DNA of 64,000 bases, taken from contig NZ_RHFG01000002.1 in assembly GCF_004745485.1 (NCBI RefSeq), positions 124,001-188,000 of the forward strand, written 5' to 3'. The notes beneath the pieces were generated by a model. The model saw only the letters and a list, made by a program, of their open reading frames with translations. It did no database searches and was not told the origin of the DNA. Positions within the stretch are counted from its first letter, which is position 1. Each line of letters opens with the position of its first letter. This document shows, one piece after another, positions 1-8,884 of this stretch. The DNA comes from Brevibacterium sp. S22. Lineage in GTDB: Bacteria; Actinomycetota; Actinomycetes; Actinomycetales; Brevibacteriaceae. The translations under genes and the position numbers were made by a program.

Positions 1-71
1 ATGGCTCGATAGGCTGCCACCAGCCGGGCAGTGTCGGTGACATCCGAAATCAGTGACTGTTTGCGAGTCAT
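1..71 (-). CDS. SAM-dependent methyltransferase, N-terminal fragment (runs off window)
   Basis: The first 23 codons of a minus-strand gene are visible before the window edge, reading MTRKQSLISDVTDTARLVAA and onward. This opening resembles the N-terminus of actinobacterial class I methyltransferases of the leucine-carboxyl-methyltransferase/PPM type, which begin with a similar SDVTDTARWVAAYRA stretch. The ATG is preceded by an AAGGA Shine-Dalgarno element about 7 bases upstream. It lies just downstream of the broken MerR-VOC gene on the same strand, so the two may have been co-transcribed. Catalytic motifs are outside the window, so the family call rests on the start only. Confidence 0.5.
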   Translation of the reverse strand, partial: MTRKQSLISDVTDTARLVAAYRA

Positions 72-84
72 GGTGGAGTCCTTC

Positions 85-900
85 TCACGTCAACGCAGTC
101 AGGAATGACCAGAGTCGCTGTTCGGGATCGCGGGCTCCGTACTCGCGATAACCATAGGGCTGATCGATCGGTTCGTAGACGATCTCTGCGCCGTGCCGAA
201 CAGCGTGCCGATAGTGGGCATCGACGTCGTCGACGATGATTGACATCTGCGCGGTCGATGCCCCCAGCGTCTGCGGAGTCTGCAGGCCGAACTGCTCAGA
301 AGCCTGGTGCAGCTAGATGACTCCGTCGCCGGCAGTGACCTCAGCATGGAAGATGTCTCCGTCCGGCGAGCGGGCCAGACGTCCGGGTTCGAAGCCGAAG
401 GCGGTGGTCAAAAACTCGGCTGCTGCCTCGATGTCGTCGTAGACGAGTGTCGGTATGCGTCGTTTGATCGTGCTGGTGAGCATGGACATATCCTCCAGAA
501 TGTCGAGGAAATCGTGGATATTGAGAGCGCTGCTTCGTCGGTCAAGCGCATCGGAGACGGCAGCGAGTCGGTTGCGCAGCCGGTGTTCGACGCTCAGATG
601 GTCGTCGATGCGTTCGAGGTGGTGACTTATTGTGGCTGGGAGATTCCACTGGGGATCGTCAAGGGCGGCAGCGATGTCGTCGAGTCCGAAGGCGAGTTGG
701 CGCAAAGCGACAATTCGGTAGAGTCGATGCACATCCTGGGTCGAATAGAGCCGATGCCCTGCCCTTGAGCGCTCAGACGGAGTGAGCAGCCCGATCTCGT
801 CATAGTAGTGCAGAGTGCGAACGGTCAGGCCCGTCGCGTCGGCCAACTCCCCGACCCTGACGGAGTTCTGGCCCGATAGTTCGTCGATTGCTTTCTTCAT
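85..900 (-). pseudogene. MerR-type regulator fused to VOC (glyoxalase-like) domain, interrupted by in-frame TAG
   Basis: The start is the ATG at 900 (MKKAIDELSG...). The N-terminus is a MerR winged helix (VRVGELADATGLTVRTLHYY, DEIGLLTPSER) followed by a dimerisation helix. About 140 residues in, a VOC domain begins (IPTLVYDDIEAAAEFLTTAF). The frame stops at a TAG (313-315) after GDGVI. The same frame then continues without another stop as LHQASEQFGLQTPQ... to a TGA at 85-87, ending in YREYGARDPEQRLWSF, a typical VOC C-terminus. VOC relatives have VIWLH at this point, so TGG to TAG is the simplest explanation. Known MerR-VOC fusions sense small molecules through the VOC part. The truncated product would keep DNA binding but lose half the sensor. 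An IS5-type element ends 18 bp upstream of the start and may have displaced the promoter. Confidence 0.75.
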
Positions 901-918
901 ATTTCCGACACTGGGCCA

Positions 919-1881
919 TGTCTCCTTTATCGGCGGAGCCATGTCAGGATCGCGCTGATCACGACTGCCGCCCGGTAGGTGGTGGGGAGCTTGTCGTATG
1001 TCGTCGCTAATCCTCGCCATTGCTTGACGTACGAAAACGAACGCTCCACCACGTTGCGGTTCCGATAGGCACCGGCGTCGAATTCCGAGGGCCGTCCACC
1101 TTTGGTGCCGCGTCTTTTCCGAGTCGCGATCTGGTCCTGCTTCTCCGGGATAACCGCCCGAATGCCATGGGAACGCAGGTATTTGCGGTTGCGTTTGGGC
1201 CCAAACTCACGATCAGCCAGAATAGCGTCTGGACAAGTGCGAGGGCGACCGCCGACGGCCCGCGGTACTCGGATGTCAGCCAGGGCCTGCGGCAGGATCA
1301 CCCCGTCATGGCACTGTCCACCAGTGACTACCACTGCCAGCGGCCAGCCTTTACCGTCGACGGAATGGTGGATCTTCGTCGTCAGCCCACCACGTGAGCG
1401 ACCAATGCCATGCCCGGCTGGTTCACACTCCTGATCGGGCAGATTCTTGCAATTCGACGTAGCCCCCTGTGTCCTGGTCAGGGCGCGTAGTGTTGGTCGC
1501 GTGCTGGTGGGCACGATTGATGGTGCCGTCGACGGAGATATTCCAATCGATGCCACCGGCCGCGTCGGCTTCAGAGAGCACTCGGACCAGCACACGGTCC
1601 CACGTGCCATCAGCGGCGTAGCGGTGATGGCGTTTCCATACCGTCTGCCAGAGTCCGAAGTGCTCACGAGGCAGATCGCGCCAGGCGATGCCTGCACGAT
1701 ATCGATAGACGATTCCTTCGACTATCCGGCGATTGTTCTCAGATGGTAGGACTCTCTTGCCGATATTCGAGGGCAGAAGAGGTTCGATTCGCGCCCACTG
1801 CTCATCAGTGAATACTCGGAGTCATTGCTGTGTCGTCACGACTCCACCGTGCCAGTGCTGGATTGGTCAATAAAGGAGACA
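919..1881 (-). mobile_element. IS5-family insertion sequence (decayed or frameshift-expressed)
   Basis: About 0.96 kb bounded by a 12-bp inverted repeat, TGTCTCCTTTAT at 919-930 and its complement at 1870-1881, with one minus-strand transposase split over two frames. The transposase TAA lies inside the left repeat, as is common in small IS5 elements. I could not define a target-site duplication. The left end abuts the MerR-VOC gene. Confidence 0.75.
927..1821 (-). pseudogene. IS5-family transposase in two reading frames
   Basis: Frame 1 (1821 down to a TGA at 1423-1425) encodes the N-terminal part: FTDEQWARIEPLLPS, then YRYRAGIAWRDLPREHFG and a first catalytic Asp in ISVDGTINRAHQHA. Frame 2 (open from 1697, stop at 927-929) supplies the rest: RSRGGLTTKIHHSVDGKG, ILADREFGPKRNRKYLR and NVVERSFSYVKQWRGLATTYDK with the catalytic Glu. 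The halves overlap near 1425-1450. Many IS427/IS1031-group elements express the two parts by programmed frameshift, so the shift alone does not prove inactivity. However, frame 1 has no ATG or GTG after an in-frame TGA at 1822-1824, which argues for decay. Confidence 0.75.
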
Positions 1882-1987
1882 CACCCTGATGCGCGACGGA
1901 CTCCAGTTCACAACCGGAGTGCCTCATGTCAAGACCCCCGGGAAATGCAGGCCGTGCCTCACACATATTTCCCCCGCCAACCGGGTC

Positions 1988-3052
1988 TCAGCCAGCCCGG
2001 GTGTGGTGGACCTTGATGCCCGCGGGATCCGGTAGCGCCTGAGCCTTCTCGATCTCGCGTTCAAGTCTCGCGGTCTTGCCTGCGGCGAGCTTGATCAACC
2101 GTTGTTGGATCTGGTCAATCCCGGCAGCGAGGTCGACCAAGTCCAGGCCTGCCCGGTATTTCTCAAGCTCTCGTTTCTGCTTGGCGTTGAGGATCCCGGA
2201 ATCAAGCAGTCGCCGGTACGGGGTCTTCGGGGTGTCGTAGAGGCGTTTGCGTCGGCCGACACGATCGGTGGAATACCCCGTCGGTTTCTTCGTCGGGGTG
2301 AAGTAGTTGAGCCGATCATTGACCAGGGCCCATAGGCGTTTGAGCAGATCGAGTTCGGTCGGGGTGTCGTAGCGGTAGTAGAACCCGTATCGGCGCACGA
2401 GGTGGTTGTTCTTCGACTCGATCGTGGCCTGATCGTTCTTCGTATACGGCCGTCCCCGGGTGAAGAAGATCTTCCTCTCAGCGGCCCAGTCGATGAGGTT
2501 GTAGTTGATGAACTCGGACCCGTTGTCGAAGTCGAGTCCAGTCACCAGGTAGGGCACGGTATTGACGAATTGTGTGCAGGCATCGACGACGTGGGTCGCA
2601 GCGTTGTTCCTGATCGCGTGGGTATAGACCCACCCAGTGTGCATGTCGGTGTAGTTCACAGATCGGGCGAACTCACCCTTGAGCGTCGGGCCGCAGTGGG
2701 CGACGGTGTCGACTTCGAAGAAGCCGGGTTCGTCTTCGACTTCGTCACCGGCTTTGCGCACGGTGATGGAGTTGCGCAGCAGGCTTCCGGGTTTCGTTGC
2801 TGATTTCCCGCGCAGGGGGTCCTTGTCGCGGACGGGTTTGAGATACCGGTCGATGGTGGCCGGACTCATCGCCAACAGTTCCCCACGCACGATTTCGCTG
2901 TAGCGGCCTTTGCCCGGGATCAGGTGCCGGTGGGTTTCGAGGGAATCGAGGAGACCGTCCATGGCCGCGGCGAGGTACTTGCCGCAGATGCCACCGGCGA
3001 TCGACCACACGTATTGCAAGATCTTGACCGCATCGTAGGAGTATTTGCGGGC
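1988..3052 (-). pseudogene. Integrase-core transposase, C-terminal part of an interrupted gene
   Basis: This is an open frame of about 354 codons with an rve/DDE core: FFEVDTVAHCGP (first Asp), VTGLDFDNGSEFINY (second Asp) and NDQATIESKNNHLVRRYGF (Glu). A conserved YYRYDTPTELDLLKRLW stretch and a basic C-terminal helix follow. The annotated-looking ATG near 3058 lies in inserted IS3 sequence and is fortuitous. The true N-terminus is the helix-turn-helix half at 5663-5890. The catalytic core is intact, but expression as one protein is impossible without excision of the insert. Confidence 0.8.
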
Positions 3053-3094
3053 TGTCAAGCCCCGGGTTTCGTAGAGGCTCCTTTTCTTGGTTTC

Positions 3095-3897
3095 CTAAGC
3101 AGCCGCGGGCTCTGCCGCGGACTGGTTGATCCATTCAGAATGAACCTCGGTAGGCGGTCGGTAGCCAATCGCTGAATGCAACCTGGACTGGTTGTACCAA
3201 GCCACCCACTTCGACGTCTCCGCCATCACCTCAATCAGCCCCGACCACACCTTCCGGTCGATGAGCTCTGCCTTGTAGACCGAGTTCAATGCCTCGGCCA
3301 TGGCATTGTCGTACGAGTCCCCACGCGACCCCACCGACGCCACGACCTCGGATTCTGCCAGGGTCTCCCCATAGCGAATCGACCGGAATTGCACCCCGCG
3401 ATCCGAGTGGTGGACGAGCCCGGAGACGTCTTCGCCGGCCCGGTATTTCGCAGCGAGAGCCATCGTCAGAGCGTCCCTGGCCAGTGACTCCCGCATATGG
3501 TTCGTCACCTGCCAACCGACGATCTCCCGGTGGAAGACATCAAGGATGAACGTCGTGTACACCCACCCAGCAGACGTCGGAACATAGGTGATGTCCGCGA
3601 CCCACAAACAATTCGGTGCCGGCGCTGCGAACTCACGTTCAACCAGATCATCCGGACACTCCTCAGCCCTAGCCGAAGCCGTCTTCGGACGCTTCCTCCT
3701 GCGTCGAATACCGTCGATGCCCAGCTGGCGCATCAACCGCTCCACCGTGCAGCGGGCCACCGGCCCGAACTGATCGGCGTACTCGCGGTTGATCGCCTTC
3801 CACATCTTCCGCACCCCGTAACAGGAATAGTTCGCCTCATAGACATCCTGGATCACCACCATCAGCGCCTGGTCCCGACGGGCCCGGGCTGATAGTT
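3095..3897 (-). pseudogene. IS3-family OrfB (element A), C-terminal catalytic part, interrupted
   Basis: Codons from LSARARRDQALMVVIQDVYE onward encode an HTH_21 segment followed by the DDE core: CLWVADITYVPT (Asp), GLVHHSDRGVQF (Asp) and DNAMAEALNSVYKAELI (Glu), ending YNQSRLHSAIGYRPPTEVH. The 5' codons are at 5177-5297, and the two parts join in frame as KKRE-LSARA once element B and one GTT are removed. The ATG that appears to open this frame near 3976 belongs to the inserted element and is not the natural start. All three acidic catalytic residues remain. Confidence 0.85.
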
Positions 3898-3929
3898 GGG
3901 ACTGCTGAAGGTTGAGTTGACTCCGGGGT

Positions 3930-4814
3930 TTATGCCGCCAGGGCGACGGCCTTGTGATGAACAAACTCGTATTCAACCGGAGTCAGTTTACCTAACCTCC
4001 GCTGTCGACGCTTCCGGTGATAGGTCCGCTCGACCCAGTGCACGATCGCTGTGCGCAACCTCGCTCGCGTGTCCCAGCGGCCCCGGTCGAGGACGTTCTT
4101 CTGCAGCACGGCGAAGAACGATTCCATCGCCGCATTATCACCAGCAGCACCGACCCGGCCCATCGATCCGACGAGCCCATAATGCCGTAAGGTCTGCTGG
4201 AACTTCCGAGAACGAAATTGCGACCCGCGGTCCGAGTGGACCACGCAGCCGGCCACGACGCCAGCCCCGCCACGACGGGCTACAGCATCGTCAATCGCTT
4301 CCACAGCCAGTCGGGATTTCATCCTCGAATCGATGGCATAGCCAACGATCCTGTTGCTGAACACATCCTTGACCGCGCACATGTACAGCTTGCCCTCACT
4401 GGTGTGATGCTCGGTAATGTCGGTCAACCATAGTTCGTTGATCCCTGTCGCTGAGAAGTCGCGTTCGACGAGGTCATCACACACCGGCGGGCCAGGCTTC
4501 TTACCGTGTTTCCGGGCCCGTTTGATCGTGTGGGAAAACAGCTCCTCCTGGGAGCACAATCGCCACACACGACGTTCTGACGCCTCGTGCCCAGACGCCT
4601 GGAGTTCATCTGCGATGAACCGGTGCCCGAATTCAGGATCGTCCATGTGCACGTCGTAGGCGGCATTGATCACGTACGCTTCGTCCCAGTCCCGGGCCGG
4701 GACCGGATTTGCACACCACTTGTAGAACCCCTGCTTTGTAAAGCCGAGCACCCGACAGGTCACTGCCACCGGCACACCGGCAGCAGCAAGGTCACGGACC
4801 AGCGGGTACATCAT
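3930..4814 (-). CDS. IS3-family transposase OrfB (element B)
   Basis: A 294-residue DDE transposase subunit. The N-terminal part (MMYPLVRDLAAAGVPVAVTC) is a helix-turn-helix-like region. The core has NELWLTDITEHHT (Asp), VVHSDRGSQFRS (Asp) and DNAAMESFFAVLQKN (Glu), with the C-terminal RKRRQRRLGKLTPVEYE expected for the family. It overlaps orfA by 4 bases (ATGA at 4811-4814) in the -1 frame, the arrangement used by IS3 elements to make the OrfAB fusion transposase by programmed frameshifting. It is full length with no stops, so the element could be active. Confidence 0.9.
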   Translation of the reverse strand: MMYPLVRDLAAAGVPVAVTCRVLGFTKQGFYKWCANPVPARDWDEAYVINAAYDVHMDDPEFGHRFIADELQASGHEASERRVWRLCSQEELFSHTIKRARKHGKKPGPPVCDDLVERDFSATGINELWLTDITEHHTSEGKLYMCAVKDVFSNRIVGYAIDSRMKSRLAVEAIDDAVARRGGAGVVAGCVVHSDRGSQFRSRKFQQTLRHYGLVGSMGRVGAAGDNAAMESFFAVLQKNVLDRGRWDTRARLRTAIVHWVERTYHRKRRQRRLGKLTPVEYEFVHHKAVALAA

Positions 4815-5122
4815 TTTGGGTGGTTGCCACCAAGTTTCAGATTCGCTTGCGAGAGATAGGCGGCGGCCTCGCGGAGAATCTTGTTCTCTCGTTCAAGTTC
4901 CCTGATGCGTTTCAGCGCTACCGCTTGAGCGCGTGACTCGTCGGGCTCGGTCGCGGGCTCGAGTCCGTGGTCGCGTAGCCGTGAGTCGCGGACCCAGGCT
5001 TGCAGGGCTGATTTCGAGATGCCGAGGTCGGCGCAGACCTGCTTCTGGGTCATCCCGTCGCCCAGGAGCTCGAGCGCTGACTGCTTGAACTCATCGGTGT
5101 AGATCTTTGGCATGACTTCCAT
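4811..5122 (-). CDS. IS3-family OrfA (element B), helix-turn-helix protein
   Basis: A 103-residue OrfA. Residues 5-55 form a homeodomain-like helix-turn-helix (YTDEFKQSALELLGDGMTQK, GISKSALQAWVRDSR). Residues 70-95 form the leucine-zipper segment RIRELERENKILREAAAYL used for multimerisation. In IS3 elements OrfA binds the terminal repeats and regulates transposition. It starts about 50 bp inside the right terminal repeat and overlaps OrfB by ATGA. Confidence 0.9.
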   Translation of the reverse strand: MEVMPKIYTDEFKQSALELLGDGMTQKQVCADLGISKSALQAWVRDSRLRDHGLEPATEPDESRAQAVALKRIRELERENKILREAAAYLSQANLKLGGNHPK

Positions 5123-5176
5123 CCTTCCTGGAACTTATCCAGTCGTGAAGTCAACCAAACCTTCAGCAGTCCCGTT

Positions 5177-5297
5177 CGCGTTTCTTGAACGCGTAATACG
5201 AGCTCACAGCAATCCGTGCCGCAGTCCCTTTCAGGGCGCGCACGATTGGCTCGACTCCGAACTCGTGGCGATTGTCGTCGATGAAGGCGACGATCAC
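5177..5297 (-). pseudogene. IS3-family OrfB (element A), N-terminal part
   Basis: A GTG at 5295-5297 overlaps the orfA stop (GTGA) and opens a frame reading VIVAFIDDNRHEFGVEPIVR, then ALKGTAARIAVSSYYAFKKR, the standard OrfB beginning. After about 40 codons the frame runs into element B at the GTT duplication (5174-5176) and soon meets a stop. The remainder of the gene is at 3095-3897. Confidence 0.85.
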
Positions 5298-5626
5298 TTC
5301 GATGGGCGGTCGAGCTCCGCCGCGAAGAAAGCCGATGCTCTCTTCAGAATCTCGTTGGCCCTCTTCGCTTCGGCCAACTCAGCCCGCAGCCGACGATTCT
5401 CCGCTTCCAAGTCGACCGACTCGGCCGGGGTGGCTTTGCCGGAATCCTTGTGCTTGCGCACCCAGACTCGCAAGGTCTCTTTACTCAGACCGAGTTCGTT
5501 CGCGACGCGGGTGATTGCTCCGTTCGCGGTGTCCGGATCGGCCTGGGCATGGATGACGAGCTCGACGGCACGAGCCTTGAGTTCGTCGGTGTATTTCACT
5601 GGCAAGAGAGAAACTCCTTCTTCCAA
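5294..5626 (-). CDS. IS3-family OrfA (element A)
   Basis: A 110-residue OrfA with the IS3 helix-turn-helix (YTDELKARAVELVIHAQADP, GLSKETLRVWVRKHK) and a coiled coil (LEAENRRLRAELAEAKRANE). It lies just inside the right inverted repeat of element A. The gene itself is intact, but its partner orfB is split by element B, so element A cannot make a normal OrfAB transposase. Confidence 0.85.
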   Translation of the reverse strand: MEEGVSLLPVKYTDELKARAVELVIHAQADPDTANGAITRVANELGLSKETLRVWVRKHKDSGKATPAESVDLEAENRRLRAELAEAKRANEILKRASAFFAAELDRPSK

Positions 5627-5662
5627 TCTCCCTGCCTCTATTATCCCCGGGGCGATTCAGGC

Positions 5663-5890
5663 CTTCGTCTTCCTGCCGTCGATGACCGCGACTGTCGCTT
5701 GCGCCCGTCCTTTGGGCTGTCGGGTGCGGCGGGTCAGTTGCTGGCGTGCATGGTCGCGATTCCAACCGGTGAGGTCGGTGACGGTGTCGAGGATCGCGGC
5801 TTTGCGCTTCTTCGAGGCCGTCGTGTAAGCGGTGGCGTACTTCTTTGTGATCTCGATTCTCGTGGTCATCGAAACGTCCTTGTCGGCCAT
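5663..5890 (-). pseudogene. Integrase-core transposase, N-terminal helix-turn-helix part
   Basis: From the ATG at 5890, 76 codons read MADKDVSMTTRIEITKKYAT, then AYTTASKKRKAAILDTVTDL and TGWNRDHARQQLTRR, a helix-turn-helix typical of this transposase group. They end at GRKTKA where element A begins. The next natural codons (RKYSYDAVKILQYVW) are at 3052 and downwards. The GCC at the junction (GGC on the plus strand) is the 3-bp target duplication of element A. Confidence 0.8.
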
Positions 5891-5961
5891 GACCCCATCG
5901 TCGTCGTGCCTCGTGGCGCGGTGGAAGTGTTTCGCGGGGATATTTCTGTGAGGCACGACCC

Positions 5962-6687
5962 CTTGCTACGCGGGGACTTTCTACGAGTCTCGTCGACAAC
6001 TACTGTTATTGCTGAAGATGCAATACGCTTGGGTTGCTGGGCGAGAGCAACTTCGTATCGACACCGGCAAGCACCACAACCCGATCAGGCTCTGACGAAT
6101 GAGTAGTATGCCAGCAGGCGCCCGCGGCGATCCTGGTTGGATGATCCGAGATACCGAACTGCGCCCTCACATTACGGAACTCAATGCTTTCCGGCAAGTT
6201 TTCCAGCTTGACCCATTGGCGGAGGCAATGTCGACCCTCGCTTTCGGTTTCATCCTGCCTTCACCGATGCAGTGCAGGCACTTTCTGCCACCGGTTACAA
6301 ACCTGTCAACGCAGATAGAGGTCAGAAAGACTTTCACCTACGAGGTGTTCCTTGATCGGGTCGAAAGTGATTCGATCGTAAGTTCCATTTGCCCTGGTCA
6401 CAGGAAGCGTTCTCTCTATCGCCGCCGCTACAGGCCCTCCGGCATCGGTGGATTCAGGCTTAGATACTGCGCTTAGAAGCCTGTATCCGCGTGTCGGCGG
6501 GGCTACAGAGTTTGGTCACGATGCGGGCGTTTCGAACCCCTGGCACTCCATCTACTCCTGTAGCAGCGTGGGCAGATTCAACACTCTCAACCTTCAAGAA
6601 CCGGAATACCTGCTGATAAGCTCACGGTCATAGGCAGAGGCGCTGAGCCTCGCGACTAACAGTAAATCAACTATTGAATTGATTCTC
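5962..6687. other. Intergenic remnant DNA without a supportable gene
   Basis: About 700 bp between the IS nest and the MocR gene. Only short overlapping frames on both strands are present, none with a recognisable domain or a Shine-Dalgarno site, and base composition shifts toward AT at its right end. It is probably decayed sequence at an island border. No tRNA, CRISPR or clear terminal repeat was seen. Confidence 0.5.
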
Positions 6688-8148
6688 ATGGCGCGCACTG
6701 AACTACCCTTTTCTCTGCAGCTTGACTTCTCTGGTGAGGGCACGCTAGCTAGACGGCTAGCACGATCTATCGTTCAGGCACTGGCGGAAGGTCAACTATC
6801 CGATGGAGATCGGATGCCGTCTACACGAGCGTTGGCGAAACACAAGAGAGTTTCCCGTTCTGCAGCTGTTGATGCCTATGAAGAATTGATCGCCTCCGGT
6901 TTTCTTGTTGCTCGAGCAGGAAGCGCAACAATGGTCGAGGAAGGTGCCCGGCGAGCAGCACTTTCAGGAGTAAGAACATCCTCGATGCCTCGAACTACCC
7001 CTCCTCGGGGTGGCGAGCCGTCACAGTGTGCAGATAGCCCCCGTTATAATCTATTACCCGGATTCCCAGACCCGGTCTTGCTAAACAATCAGAGCTGGAG
7101 ATCCGCGTGGCGTAAAGCTGCGGCTGGGTCCACCGCTGACTGGGACGATAGCCATCCAAAAGAACATCACGCGCATCAATCGCCATATCATTTTTTCCCC
7201 GACTTGAGGTTAGCTCTGGCTGACCATATCCGCCGCACTAGAGGCATCGTCTGCGCCCCGGAAGATATTTTCATCTTCCCAGGATTCGCCGTGGCTCTGC
7301 GCATCCTAGTGCCGACGCTAGTCAACCATGCAGGTCCTATAGCGTTTGAGAATCCAGGATTTGTTAGCGGACGTCGTGCACTGGAGCAGGTCGGCTACAG
7401 GCTGAGGCCTATCACCGTCAACCATGACGGGATATCTGTGGACCACTTGAAATCCGCAGATGTTGCAGTCTATGTAACCCCTGCACATCAGTACCCACTT
7501 GGAGCACGAATGAGCGTGGATCGCCGCCGCAAGCTACTTGAATGGGCTGCCGCAGACGACAGACTCATTTTCGAAGATGATTATGATGGCGAGTTCCGAT
7601 ACGACGTTCCTCCGATGCCCGCACTGCGCAGCATGAACCTCGGCGGCAATCACGTTGTCTACCTCGGCACAGCTTCCAAGGTCCTATCGCGCGACCTGAG
7701 AATCGCTTGGGCAGTGGTACCAGAACGTTTTCGAGAGATTGTCCGACAGCGTGTAATCAGCCAGGGTGATTATGCGAACCCGGTGGCGGCGAGAGCTCTC
7801 ACTTATATGCTGGAATCTGGATCGATGATAAGACAAATTGCTTCATCTCAGCGCACCTATGGTGCTCGACGAGCCGCCCTTACCGCTGCGCTGAACAAGC
7901 AACTACCTGAAGCGACACTTCACGGAATCGACGCCGGATTGCACCTAGTGCTCACACACCCGAGACTGCGCGACGATGTCGCAATAGTCCGCAAATTGGC
8001 CTCGCAAGGTCTCATTTGTGTTGCTCTTAGCGAGACCTATCTGAGCAACGAAGAAAGTAGGAGCGGGCTAATCTGCGGATACTCTCGGTTGCCTGAGTCC
8101 CTGGCTGCCAGTGCAGCGGGTCTACTTGCCGATGTCATCAACAACTAA
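6688..8148 (+). CDS. MocR/GabR-type regulator (GntR winged helix fused to aminotransferase-like domain)
   Basis: About 486 residues. Residues 15-80 form a GntR winged helix (LARSIVQALAEGQLSDGDRM, STRALAKHKRVSRSAAVDAY, EELIASGFLVARAGSATMV). From about 125 onward there is a fold-type I aminotransferase domain with VTPAHQYPLGARMS, FEDDYDGEFRYD and the PLP-binding lysine (about K331) in YLGTASKVLSRDLRIAW. Members of this family (GabR, PdxR, TauR, EhuR) use PLP to sense amines or amino acids and usually control neighbouring catabolic or transport genes. The likely target is the downstream operon at 8885-15294, which also carries PLP- and FMN-type enzymes. The ATG at 6688 has no clear Shine-Dalgarno; an upstream in-frame TTG (6679) is possible. 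Confidence 0.9.
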   Translation: MARTELPFSLQLDFSGEGTLARRLARSIVQALAEGQLSDGDRMPSTRALAKHKRVSRSAAVDAYEELIASGFLVARAGSATMVEEGARRAALSGVRTSSMPRTTPPRGGEPSQCADSPRYNLLPGFPDPVLLNNQSWRSAWRKAAAGSTADWDDSHPKEHHAHQSPYHFFPDLRLALADHIRRTRGIVCAPEDIFIFPGFAVALRILVPTLVNHAGPIAFENPGFVSGRRALEQVGYRLRPITVNHDGISVDHLKSADVAVYVTPAHQYPLGARMSVDRRRKLLEWAAADDRLIFEDDYDGEFRYDVPPMPALRSMNLGGNHVVYLGTASKVLSRDLRIAWAVVPERFREIVRQRVISQGDYANPVAARALTYMLESGSMIRQIASSQRTYGARRAALTAALNKQLPEATLHGIDAGLHLVLTHPRLRDDVAIVRKLASQGLICVALSETYLSNEESRSGLICGYSRLPESLAASAAGLLADVINN

Positions 8149-8884
8149 GCCTGGATCCACCGATCGGGTTACGTTCGTGACAGTGCGTTAACATCGAGGA
8201 TGACCCTGTGGTCAGGGTAAATGGAACTTACCGCAGCTCGTCTTCTTTCAGACCAAAAAGCATCTCTTAGATGCAACTATCTAATCGCCCCGGCGAAACG
8301 TCAGCGACCTTCTACGATCCGAATCTCGTGTCGATCGCCGGCTCGTACCTAACGACAAAAGTGCCAATCCAGGCGAAAGCGTCACTTCTCTTGTGGCCGG
8401 GATGGTCGGCGGCGCGGATTCCATTGATGACATAACCCTACTCAAACAAGACAGCACTGGCGCAGTCTTCACGAACCGACACACGCAGTCGATGCCGTCG
8501 ACTCCAGGAGCCTGACCAAATTGAGCAAACAGCTCCCGCGGGCGACCAACAGCCCGGCGAGGTGGATCCAGGCTTATATGACCGGCCAGTATCATGATCT
8601 AGCTCAGTACCGGAGAGAAGCTGTGGCTATCACCGAGTCTATGAGATTGCGACTCATTCACGACCCTGTCGCGAAGGTCATCGGCGGCCAACTGCCAAGT
8701 TTAGCTTCGGAGCAATAGATTACTGGTCTGCCGTTTGTAGATCAAAGTGGATCTTCCTTAATACCACTTAGGTCTTGCAAGATTGAGGGACCAATTCGGC
8801 TTACCTGCACGGAGCAGTGCAGCTTCCGTCAGGGTCAGCCGATAGCCAAGGTCCGCTCATTGTCTTTAAATGGAGTAGCACTAA
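8149..8884 (+). pseudogene. IS1380-like transposase remnant and degenerate DNA
   Basis: Within this 730-bp gap, plus-strand frames read FYDPNLVSIAG near 8310 and, after a frame change, SLVAGMVGGADSIDDITLLK near 8384-8450. Both resemble the N-terminal region of IS1380-family transposases (LVAGMVAGADSIDD-like core). The frame is broken and the catalytic region is absent. A short frame at 8521-8718 (MSKQLPRATNSPARWIQAYM...) is open but I do not recognise it. The operon promoter is presumably within about 150 bp before 8885. Confidence 0.5.

Larger units (their letters stand above)
3898..5173 (-). mobile_element. IS3-family element B, complete, inserted in element A
   Basis: A 1276-bp element with 26-bp inverted ends, GGGACTGCTGAAGGTT then GTTGACT, at 3898 and in complement at 5173, with about three mismatches. 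The 3-bp duplication GTT flanks it (3895-3897 and 5174-5176). It carries an intact overlapping orfA/orfB pair on the minus strand and so is the youngest and probably the only active member of the nest. Confidence 0.9.
3053..5659 (-). mobile_element. IS3-family element A, inserted in the rve IS and itself interrupted
   Basis: The ends are TGTCAAGCCCCGGG...TAGAGGC (from 3053) and the imperfect inverse GCCTCTATTATCCCCGGGGC...TTCA (to 5659), sharing TG, GCCCCGGG and TAGAGGC blocks. It is flanked by a 3-bp duplication GGC (3050-3052 and 5660-5662). Without the inner element B and one GTT copy, its length is 1328 bp, normal for an IS3 element with orfA (5294-5626) and orfB (3095-3897 plus 5177-5297). 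Confidence 0.85.
1949..5961 (-). mobile_element. Integrase-core (rve) insertion sequence interrupted by nested IS3 elements
   Basis: Both ends of an outer element are recognisable. The left end near 1950-1977 (GTGCCTCACACATATTTCCC) is an imperfect inverted repeat of the right end near 5929-5960 (tcgcggggatATTTCtgtgAGGCAC). Its transposase is split: codons 1-76 lie at 5663-5890 and the remainder at 1988-3052. Removing 3053-5659 plus one GGC restores a continuous frame (GRKTKA joined to RKYSYDA). Outer limits are approximate because the repeats are imperfect and no target duplication was identified. Confidence 0.75.

Noticed and set aside
313-1020. Longer MerR start at 1020
   Set aside because: The extra 40 codons read through the IS5 end; the ATG at 900 begins the conserved helix-turn-helix.
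6525-6555. TTTCGAACCCCTGGCACTCCA as a tRNA 3' end or attachment site
   Set aside because: The T-arm bases do not pair and no acceptor, D or anticodon arm is found around it.
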